Part shown: positions 18,264 to 24,449 of the stretch, piece after piece
How the letters are laid out: every line of letters begins with the position of its first letter
Position numbering within the stretch: the first letter of the stretch is position 1
Assembly: GCF_014650895.1 (NCBI RefSeq)
Contig: NZ_BMVV01000006.1
Coordinates: forward strand, 62,001 to 126,000
From: Streptomyces omiyaensis
Lineage (GTDB): Bacteria; Actinomycetota; Actinomycetes; Streptomycetales; Streptomycetaceae
DNA length: 64,000 nt
Reading direction: 5' to 3'
Notes under the pieces: model-generated
Told to the model about the DNA's origin: nothing
The model's input: the letters and a program-made list of their open reading frames with translations, nothing else
The model's database searches: none
Program-made: the position numbers and the translations under genes

Positions 18264-18767
18264 TCACCCGGCCGGCGACTCCCACCGGACCTCGCCGTCG
18301 TGGACCTCCCCGGTCGGCACGAGCCCGGCGGAGCGGGCGACGGCGGCGGAGGCGGCGTGCCCGGGGTGCACGTGCGCGACGACGGTGCGGACCCGGGGCC
18401 GCAGCCACCCGACGAGCGCCCGGGCCGCCTCCCCGGCGTACCCGCGCCCCTGCCAGGCGGTGCCGACGACCCAGGCGACCTCGGCGCCCGCCCCGGTGAC
18501 GGTCGCCTGCACGGTCCCGACGAGCCGCCCGCCGTCCCGCTCCCGCAGCACCCAGTTGCACCAGGTCGTCCCCGGCTCCGGCGCCCCGGCCTCCCACCGC
18601 GCGTACCGCGCCCGCAGCTCCTCCGGGCTCTCCGGCTCGCCCCCGGTGAACACGTGCAGCGCGGGATCCCCCAGCACCCCGGCCATCTCCTCGGCGTGCG
18701 CCACCTCCAGCGGCACCAGCTCCAGCCGCTCGGCGGCGATCACCTCGACGGCGATGTCGTCCGTCAT
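18264..18767 (-). CDS. GNAT family N-acetyltransferase
   Basis: From ATG 18767 (MTDDIAVEVIAAERLELV) the product has 167 residues. The fold is RimJ/RimL-like GNAT: L-E-L-V-P-L start, W-V-V-G-T-A-W-Q-G-R-G-Y-A-G-E-A acetyl-CoA loop (Q-x-x-G-x-G/A), and V-V-A-H-V-H-P-G-H-A-A-S strand. Substrate unknown. AGGGGG and GAGGG precede the start. The same frame is open upstream to a GTG at 19046 and would encode a Pro-Ala-Glu-Pro-rich 93-residue extension, so a longer form cannot be excluded. Confidence 0.85.
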   Translation of the reverse strand: MTDDIAVEVIAAERLELVPLEVAHAEEMAGVLGDPALHVFTGGEPESPEELRARYARWEAGAPEPGTTWCNWVLRERDGGRLVGTVQATVTGAGAEVAWVVGTAWQGRGYAGEAARALVGWLRPRVRTVVAHVHPGHAASAAVARSAGLVPTGEVHDGEVRWESPAG

Positions 18768-19227
18768 CCCTCGACCCCCTCTGATCACGCAGGGCCCGCA
18801 GTATCGCACCGGCCCGCCGGCCGGGGCGGGGGCGCCGGCGGAGCCGTGTACGCGGCAGGGCCGCTCCGGGAGCCGCCGCAGGTGGGGCAGGGGGACGGGT
18901 GCGGGCTCCGGGGCGGGCGTCGGTACGGGTAGGGATACGGGCTCCGGGGCGGGCGTCGGTACGGGTACGGCCTCCGGGGCGGGGGCGCTCGGGTTGTGGC
19001 GGATGACCGTCTCCGTGACGAGGCGGCCCCTCGCGGTGCGGATCACCGTGCGGCGCGGGCCGGGAAGGGTGATCGAGCTCCGCCCGCACCGGCTTGCGGA
19101 CCACGCTCGACCAGGACGCGCTCCATCCGCGGAACGGGGCGGAGCGCGGCCTGCCGGCGCTGGGGCGCACGAAGGGGCGGACGGCGAGGGGGGTCGTCGC
19201 CACGCCCACGACGGGCTTCGACCCCGA
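18768..19227. other. 460-bp stretch without a confident gene; contains direct repeats
   Basis: No convincing gene. Two near-identical 40-bp-spaced copies of a GGGCTCCGGGGCGGGCGTCG segment lie at about 18905 and 18945, with a partial third near 18980. On the minus strand they would encode P-V-P-T-P-A-P-E-P repeats in frame with the acetyltransferase. Either a coding remnant or an N-terminal extension. Confidence 0.45.
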
Positions 19228-19265
19228 CGCCATCCGCACCGGCGCCGGCGCCGGTGCGGATGGCG
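19228..19265 (-). terminator. 38-bp perfect palindrome, terminator of the HTH-like gene
   Basis: Arms of 19 bp (19228-19246, 19247-19265) abut exactly. It lies 12 bases beyond the stop codon of the minus-strand gene at 19278. Confidence 0.8.
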
Positions 19266-19277
19266 CCCGCCGGACCC

Positions 19278-19781
19278 TCAGCGGGCGTGCTCCTTCAGGA
19301 AGGCGCCCGCGAGTGCCGCCGCCTCCTCCTTCGTGGGGGCTGTGGTGGCGTCGCTCCTGGTGCCGTCGGCGGCGGTGGCCGTCCACGTCCAGCCCCCGCC
19401 GGCCGGGGTCAGCTCGGCGCGGCCGCCGAAGAGGTCGAGGGCGAGGGTCCCGGGGGCGGGGCGGCTCACCGCGTCCGGCCACTTCTTGCGGGCGCCCTGG
19501 CGGGTGATGCCCCAGACGGCGCCCAGCTGTTCGTAGCTCGCCCCGTAGGACCCCGCCGTGCCGGCGGCGATGGCGGTGAGGCGCTTGACCTCCTGGTCCA
19601 CGACCTTCCACGCGGCCAGCACGGAGAGCGCGACGTCCACCGGCTCGCCCCGCCACATGTGTTCCTCCGGCTGCCCGGTGGTGCGGGCGCGCAGGGCGGT
19701 GGCCAGGGGGTTCAGTGCGGCGTGGAGCGCCGATTCGAGGCCGGTCAGTTCTTCCGCGGGTAGCTCCTCTGCGTACGTCAT
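19278..19781 (-). CDS. small protein with helix-turn-helix-like segment, unknown function
   Basis: Protein of 167 residues that I cannot place in a named family. Residues 1-80 are helical. The stretch S-Y-E-Q-L-G-A-V-W-G-I-T-R-Q-G-A-R-K-K-W at about 82-102 reads as a helix-turn-helix recognition unit. The C-terminal 50 residues look like a small beta-rich domain (G-G-W-T-W-T-A-T-A-A-D-G) followed by a helix. Two 14-bp direct repeats overlap its promoter, so autoregulation is plausible. A -10-like TAGAGT lies about 7 bases before the ATG on the coding strand, suggesting a leaderless transcript. Confidence 0.65.
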   Translation of the reverse strand: MTYAEELPAEELTGLESALHAALNPLATALRARTTGQPEEHMWRGEPVDVALSVLAAWKVVDQEVKRLTAIAAGTAGSYGASYEQLGAVWGITRQGARKKWPDAVSRPAPGTLALDLFGGRAELTPAGGGWTWTATAADGTRSDATTAPTKEEAAALAGAFLKEHAR

Positions 19782-19786
19782 GCGAC

Positions 19787-19829
19787 AACTCTAGTTTACG
19801 AATGGGCGGCTCGGGAACTCTTGTTTACG
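19787..19829. repeat. pair of 14-bp direct repeats over the promoter of the HTH-like gene
   Basis: AACTCTAGTTTACG (19787-19800) and AACTCTTGTTTACG (19816-19829) differ at one base and are 29 bp apart. They stand out by low GC in this region. On the minus strand the first copy contains the TAGAGT -10 candidate of the gene starting at 19781, as expected for an operator. Confidence 0.6.
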
Positions 19830-20156
19830 TGAAGACCTCATCGGAGTTCTCCAGGAACGGCGCCGCCGCCGGCGGGCCCGGCGGGCCCGGCGGGCCCGCC
19901 GGCCGCACCGCGCCGCGGTGCAGGGCCGCGCCCCCTCCGCGCGGGCCGTGGTCCGCTCCGCGGCCCGCCGCCCGCCCGCCGGCTCCGCCGAGGCGGGCAG
20001 GCCCGCCTCGGCGGGCCTGCCCGGATCCCGGTCCGTCCGGTTCGTCGGCGTGCGCCGCAGGCCGGGGAGACCCGCGGCGGGACGCCGCGGGACCGGCAGT
20101 GCGGAGCCTGTGGCCCGGTGGACGGAGGAGAGGTGAGGAGGGGCGGCGGGGCCGGG
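19830..20156. other. 327-bp intergenic stretch with GC repeats and a hairpin
   Basis: No supported gene. It holds a triple GGCGGGCCC tandem at about 19872-19899 and a 14-bp inverted repeat (19994-20007, 20010-20023) that may terminate the regulator gene ending at 20157. Short open frames here have no ribosome site or family resemblance. Confidence 0.5.
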
Positions 20157-21164
20157 TCAGAGCCAGCCGCGCTGGGCGGCCTTCAGGCCCGCCTCGAAGC
20201 GGCTGGCCGCTTCGAGGCGTTCCATCAGGGCGGCCATCTGGCGGCGGACGGTGCGGACGGAGACGCCGAGCCGTTTGCCCGCGGCCTCGTCGGTGAGGCC
20301 GCCGGCGAGGAGTTTCAGGAGGCTCTGTTCGGCGGGGGAGAGGCCGCCGGCGTCGTCGCGGCCCGCCCGGTGGTCCGCGCCGAGCGGGACGGCCACCTCC
20401 CAGGTCTGCTCGAAGAGGGCGAGGAGCGGGGCGACGATGCCGGGGGCGCTGGTGCAGAGGGCGCCGAGGCGGGTGTTGGCCGGATCGATGGGGACGACGG
20501 CGATCCGGCCGTCGAAGACCAGCATCCGGGGCGGGGTCTCGGGACAGGTGCGGATCTGGCCGCCGTTCTCGGTGTGCCAGCGGGCGTAGGCGAAGGTCGC
20601 CGGGTCGTTGCGGGCGCTGTCCTGGTAGATCGTCCGCAGGCTCACGCCCCGGGCGAGGGCCCGCTCGTCGAGCGGGCGGGCCGCGTCGAGGCTGGCCTGG
20701 GACTGGGCGCCGCCCGGTTCGATGGAGCAGCACTCCTCGGTGAGGTCGCGGGAGAGCCTCTCCAGACGGGACTGGATGGCGTCGAGCCCGATGAGGCGTT
20801 CGGCGTCCCCCGCGCCGGAGGCGGGACGGTCGGCTGCGTAGGCGGCGACGGTGCGGGCGACGGCCTCCTTGCTGTGGGCCAGTTCCTGCTGGCGGCGCAG
20901 GAGTTCGACCTCCTGCCGCCGCAGGATGGCTTCGAAGCCGGTCTCCGGGCTGACCGCGCGGAGCATGCCGGGCGAGTCCCGGGAAGGTCTCAGCAGCTCC
21001 AGGTCGACCAGGTCGTCGAGGCATTCGCGCAGCCGGACCTCCGCGATGCCCAGCCGACCGGCGAGCTCGTCGAGACTGTCCGGACTTCCGTTCAACAGGC
21101 AGCGGTACACCGCTTCCTGATCCGTACCGAGGCCCAGTAATTCAAGGCCATGCGTGTCGTGCAT
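20157..21164 (-). CDS. TrmB-like / LuxR-type two-HTH transcriptional regulator
   Basis: Protein of 335 residues. Residues about 8-75 form a TrmB-like winged helix (Q-E-A-V-Y-R-C-L-L then L-A-G-R-L-G-I-A-E-V-R-L-R-E-C-L). Residues about 85-260 are a linker helix and sensor-like region with an adjacent Cys pair (E-E-C-C-S-I-E-P). Residues about 272-330 are a LuxR-type HTH: L-S-P-A-E-Q-S-L-L-K-L-L-A-G-G-L-T-D-E-A-A-G-K-R-L-G-V-S-V-R-T-V-R-R. There is no receiver domain, so the input is probably a ligand. It diverges from a secreted repeat-peptide gene across 367 bp, which suggests it controls or senses that peptide; this is inference. Confidence 0.85.
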   Translation of the reverse strand: MHDTHGLELLGLGTDQEAVYRCLLNGSPDSLDELAGRLGIAEVRLRECLDDLVDLELLRPSRDSPGMLRAVSPETGFEAILRRQEVELLRRQQELAHSKEAVARTVAAYAADRPASGAGDAERLIGLDAIQSRLERLSRDLTEECCSIEPGGAQSQASLDAARPLDERALARGVSLRTIYQDSARNDPATFAYARWHTENGGQIRTCPETPPRMLVFDGRIAVVPIDPANTRLGALCTSAPGIVAPLLALFEQTWEVAVPLGADHRAGRDDAGGLSPAEQSLLKLLAGGLTDEAAGKRLGVSVRTVRRQMAALMERLEAASRFEAGLKAAQRGWL

Positions 21165-21308
21165 GATCCACCCCCCAGTGGTACGCCTGTTCGGTCATCC
21201 TAGGCCTCAGGAGTTTCCAGGACAGCTCTCTGACCGGCGCATACGTGGTCGCGCGAGCGAGTGCGTCACCTTCATGTCATGGCACGGTCACCCGCTGGCC
21301 GTGGGGGA

Positions 21309-21341
21309 GCGGCACCTTGGTGTCAGGCAGCTTGGTGCCGC
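21309..21341. promoter_or_regulatory. inverted repeat in the regulator/peptide intergenic region
   Basis: GCGGCACC (21309-21316) and GGTGCCGC (21334-21341) are perfect 8-bp arms. They overlap two direct CTTGGTG copies spaced 15 bp. The symmetry and its place between divergent genes suggest an operator for the two-HTH regulator. The remaining bases of 21165-21531 show no gene. Confidence 0.4.
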
Positions 21342-21531
21342 GGGGAAACCCTTCTCCCAGGTCAGGCGCGCGAACAGGATGGTGCCACCGAGAGGGGGCC
21401 GCCCGGCGGGAACGGTGCCGGTCCCTCCCGGAGCGGGCCCCGCCCGGAACCGGCCCCGCCGGTTCCCTCCGGCCCACCGCGCACCGCCACCGCCGCCGCC
21501 CACGCCGCCCCAGCCCTGGAGAGGAACCTCC

Positions 21532-21792
21532 GTGTCCGCGTCCGTCCGCCGCTCCCCCGTCGCCGCCGCCCTCGCCCTCGCCCTCGCCCTCACGGGCCTC
21601 GCCGCCGGGACCCTCGCCGCCGCGGGGTCCGACGCGGCGGCCCCCGCCGTCGCCGCCCCCGCCGACACCATCGGCTGGGACGCGAGCCCGGCGGAGGGCG
21701 ACGCCGGCCCGGCGGACGACACGATCGGCTGGGACGCGGGCCCGGCGGACGGGGAGGTCGGCGTGGTGGGCGACACCATCGGCTGGGACTGA
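21532..21792 (+). CDS. secreted repeat peptide with three DTIGWD motifs, possible signal or RiPP-like precursor
   Basis: Product of 86 residues from GTG 21532, with GGAGAGG ideally placed upstream. Residues 1-35 are a classic export signal: basic MSASVRRSP, an Ala/Leu-rich core, then A-A-A-G. The mature part is acidic and carries D-T-I-G-W-D at 45-50, 63-68 and 81-86, an exact 18-residue period (54-bp units starting at 21664, 21718 and 21772), the last copy ending at the stop codon. Spacers are Gly/Ala/Asp/Pro rich and vary. There is no Cys, so no disulfide or lanthionine. Divergent from a two-HTH regulator and 30 bp upstream of a small gene. Function unknown. Confidence 0.8.
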   Translation: MSASVRRSPVAAALALALALTGLAAGTLAAAGSDAAAPAVAAPADTIGWDASPAEGDAGPADDTIGWDAGPADGEVGVVGDTIGWD

Positions 21793-21822
21793 CCGGACGG
21801 CCCCCGTTCCGAGAGACGACCC

Positions 21823-22095
21823 GTGCTCATGGTCCGCGCCCTGCTGACGGACATCGCAGGAGCCGACACCCCCACCGCGAGCCCCGCCCTCGTCCACGAC
21901 CTGCTGTGGGCGCACGCCGCCCCGGCCGACGGCCTGGAACACCTCAGGATCCGCCGGCTCGCGCACGGCCTGGACGTCGTCCTCTTCCTCGCCGCCCGCA
22001 CCGACGAGGCGGCCCTCCGCTCCGCCGGCGCCCTGCTCGACCGCGCCCGGATCCCGCTCTCCCGCCACGGCTGCGCCGGCGGACTCGCCCGCTAG
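21823..22095 (+). CDS. small protein of the repeat-peptide locus, unknown function
   Basis: Product of 90 residues from GTG 21823 (88 from ATG 21829); GAGAG lies seven bases before the GTG. It has alternating helices and strands (A-L-V-H-D-L-L-W-A-H-A, then G-L-D-V-V-L-F-L-A-A-R-T-D-E-A-A-L), as in small ferredoxin-like folds. No signal peptide or membrane helix, so cytoplasmic. The 30-bp gap to the repeat-peptide gene implies co-transcription. It may process, bind or modify the peptide or its regulator, but nothing in the sequence proves this. Confidence 0.65.
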   Translation: MLMVRALLTDIAGADTPTASPALVHDLLWAHAAPADGLEHLRIRRLAHGLDVVLFLAARTDEAALRSAGALLDRARIPLSRHGCAGGLAR

Positions 22096-22141
22096 AACGC
22101 GTCCGCGCCGGACCGGATGCGGGTGGCACACGATCGGGCGA

Positions 22142-22191
22142 CCGGTTTCGCCCGTGACGGTGGCGGCGGACACCGCGAAGGGTGAAACCGG
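22142..22191. promoter_or_regulatory. long inverted repeat before the STAS gene
   Basis: CCGGTTTCGCCC (22142-22153) and GGGTGAAACCGG (22180-22191) pair over 11 of 12 bases with a 26-base spacer. It could be an operator for the STAS gene or a weak terminator of the peptide operon. Confidence 0.35.
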
Positions 22192-22237
22192 CCGGAGCCC
22201 AGTGTCCAGGAGGTCCCCGCGACCGGTTGATCACGGC

Positions 22238-22696
22238 ATGAGTACCGTAGTGAGCAGCCCGATACTGACCGACACGACGCCCCGCGCCCCGGAGTTCGAG
22301 GGGGCGGGCGCGGACACCGCGCCCGGAGCCATACTGGCGCTCACCTGCACCGCACCCGACACCCGGACGCTGACGGTCCGCCTCCGCGGGGAGGCCGACC
22401 ACTGGAGTCTGGCGCCGCTGCGCGGCGTGCTGGAGGAGGCGCGCGACCGGGGCCGCCGGAGCCTGGTCCTCGACTGCCGGGAGCTGACGTTCTGCGACAG
22501 CGCCCTGCTGAAGGTCCTCGACGGCTGGCGGTGCGCCGGAGGTGCCTACCGCGTGGTCTCCCTGCCCGGCACGCTCCCCGCGCTGATGCGGGAGCTGCTG
22601 CTGGCCGGAGCCTCCGCCCCCGCCCCCCTCCCCGCCGTCCTCCCCGGTCCCGTCCCCGCCCTCGTCCCCCGTCCCGGTCCCGTCCCCGCCGGCTGA
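22238..22696 (+). CDS. STAS-domain anti-sigma factor antagonist
   Basis: From ATG 22238 (MSTVVSSPILTDTTP) the product has 152 residues. The STAS fold spans about 30-125: L-T-V-R-L-R-G-E-A-D-H-W-S strand, R-R-S-L-V-L-D-C-R-E-L-T-F-C-D-S-A-L-L-K with Ser at the usual phosphorylation site (D-S), and Y-R-V-V-S-L-P-G. The C-terminal 30 residues are Pro/Val/Ala repeats. Family role: binds an anti-sigma kinase, releasing a sigma factor, and is switched by phosphorylation. An AGGAGG lies 24 bases before this ATG, so an upstream TTG start at 22228 is possible. It is unlinked to any kinase gene here. Confidence 0.85.
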   Translation: MSTVVSSPILTDTTPRAPEFEGAGADTAPGAILALTCTAPDTRTLTVRLRGEADHWSLAPLRGVLEEARDRGRRSLVLDCRELTFCDSALLKVLDGWRCAGGAYRVVSLPGTLPALMRELLLAGASAPAPLPAVLPGPVPALVPRPGPVPAG

Positions 22697-22701
22697 CACG
22701 G

Positions 22702-22736
22702 CGAAGGCCGCCGCCCGGTGCGGGCGGCGGCCTTCG
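22702..22736. terminator. hairpin terminator between the STAS gene and metG
   Basis: Perfect 15-bp arms (22702-22716, 22722-22736) with a 5-base loop between convergent genes. Confidence 0.9.
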
Positions 22737-22767
22737 GCGTACCTTCCGGTGTGCTCACCGGCGGACG

Positions 22768-24375
22768 TCAGTCCTTCTTCGGGTCCTCCAGGCGCGGGAA
22801 GAGCACCGCGCCCTTCGTCACCGTCGCACCGGCCGGGAGCTGGCCCCAGCGGGCCGCGTCCTGGACGGGCTGGGCGGCCAGGGCGCCCAGGGACGGCTCG
22901 GCGCCGAGCGAGTCCCACAGCTTCTGGGACGACTCCGGCATCACCGGGTTCAGCAGGACGGCGGCGGCGCGGAGGGACTCGGCGGCCGTGTAGAGGATCG
23001 TCGCCAGGCGGGCCCGGCCCTCCTCCGACTCGTCCTTCGCGACCTTCCACGGCTCCTGCTCCGTGATGTAGCCGTTGACCTGCTTCACGAAGTCGAAGAC
23101 CGCCAGGATGCCGCCCTGGAAGTCCAGCTCCTCGCCGATCTTGGCGTCGGCGGTCGCGACCGCCTTCGCCAGACCCTCCTGGACCGCCTTCTCGGCGTCG
23201 CCGTCGGCGGCCGACGCCGGCAGCTCGCCGCCGAAGTACTTGCCGACCATCGCCGCCACGCGGGAGGCGAGGTTGCCGTAGTCGTTGGCCAGCTCGGAGG
23301 TGTAGCGGGCGGAGAAGTCCTCCCACGAGAACGAGCCGTCCTGACCGAAGGCGATCGCGCGGAGGAAGTACCAGCGGTACGCGTCCACGCCGAAGTGCGA
23401 GGTCAGGTCCTGCGGCTTGATGCCGGTCAGGTTCGACTTCGACATCTTCTCGCCGCCGACCATCAGCCAGCCGTTGGCCGCGACCTTGCCCGGGACCGGG
23501 AGGCCCTGCGCCATCAGCATCGCCGGCCAGATGATCGCGTGGAAGCGGAGGATGTCCTTGCCGATGAGGTGGACGTCGGCCGGGAAGGTCTCGTCGAACT
23601 TCGCCTGGTCGGCGCCGTAGCCGACGGCCGTCGCGTAGTTCAGGAGCGCGTCGACCCACACGTAGACGACGTGCTTGTCGTCCCACGGGACGGGGATGCC
23701 CCAGTCGAAGGTCGACCGCGAGATGGAGAGGTCCTCCAGGCCCTGCTTCACGAAGTTCAGGACCTCGTTGCGCGCCGACTCCGGCTGCACGAAGTCCGGG
23801 TTCGCCTCGTAGAACTCCAGGAGCTTCGGGCCGTACTCGCTCAGCTTGAAGAAGTAGTTCTCCTCCTTGAGGATCTCCACCGGCTTCTTGTGGACGGAGC
23901 AGAGCTTGGTGCCGTCCTCCGCCTCGATGAGGTCGCCCGGGAGCTTGAACTCCTCGCAGCCGACGCAGTACGGGCCCTCGTAGCCGCCCTTGTAGATCTC
24001 GCCCTTGTCGTACAGGTCCTGCACGAACTCCTGGACGCGGTCCGTGTGACGCTTCTGCGTGGTGCGGATGAAGTCGTCGTTCGCGATGTTCAGGTGCTCC
24101 CAGAGGGGCTTCCAGGCCTCCTCGACGAGCTTGTCGCACCAGGCCTGGGGCGTGACGTCGTTCGCCTCGGCCGTGCGCATGATCTTCTGACCGTGCTCGT
24201 CCGTGCCGGTGAGGTACCACACCTTCTCGCCGCGCTGACGGTGCCAGCGCGTGAGCACGTCGCCTGCGACGGTCGTGTAGGCGTGGCCCAGGTGAGGAGC
24301 GTCGTTGACGTAGTAGATGGGGGTCGTGACGTAGAACGCCTTCGCCCCCTGCTTCTCGGATCCAGTGGCCGCCAT
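22768..24375 (-). CDS. metG: methionyl-tRNA synthetase
   Basis: From ATG 24375 (MAATGSEKQGAKAFYV) the product has 535 residues; an ATG 33 bases earlier is less likely because AGGA sits before 24375. Class I signatures are complete: H-L-G-H at 28-31 and K-M-S-K-S at 310-314. A zinc-knuckle-like region has C137-x2-C140 and C159. There is no C-terminal EMAP-type tRNA-binding domain, fitting the short bacterial form. It charges initiator and elongator tRNA-Met. A terminator separates it from the STAS gene; 74 bp separate it from the upstream VWA gene. Confidence 0.97.
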   Translation of the reverse strand: MAATGSEKQGAKAFYVTTPIYYVNDAPHLGHAYTTVAGDVLTRWHRQRGEKVWYLTGTDEHGQKIMRTAEANDVTPQAWCDKLVEEAWKPLWEHLNIANDDFIRTTQKRHTDRVQEFVQDLYDKGEIYKGGYEGPYCVGCEEFKLPGDLIEAEDGTKLCSVHKKPVEILKEENYFFKLSEYGPKLLEFYEANPDFVQPESARNEVLNFVKQGLEDLSISRSTFDWGIPVPWDDKHVVYVWVDALLNYATAVGYGADQAKFDETFPADVHLIGKDILRFHAIIWPAMLMAQGLPVPGKVAANGWLMVGGEKMSKSNLTGIKPQDLTSHFGVDAYRWYFLRAIAFGQDGSFSWEDFSARYTSELANDYGNLASRVAAMVGKYFGGELPASAADGDAEKAVQEGLAKAVATADAKIGEELDFQGGILAVFDFVKQVNGYITEQEPWKVAKDESEEGRARLATILYTAAESLRAAAVLLNPVMPESSQKLWDSLGAEPSLGALAAQPVQDAARWGQLPAGATVTKGAVLFPRLEDPKKD

Positions 24376-24449
24376 GGTCGAAATCCTAACGGGCCTGCGG
24401 AGATCCACTCACCTCGATGAGAGGCAGGGGGCGGACGTGCGCCGCGCGG

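Noticed and set aside
19918..20136. Short plus-strand open frame in the 19.8-20.1 kb gap
   Set aside because: No ribosome site, arginine-rich shadow composition and no family resemblance.
20157..22095. Lanthipeptide or thiopeptide cluster
   Set aside because: The precursor-like peptide has no Cys, and no LanB/LanC/LanM, YcaO or radical SAM gene is nearby.
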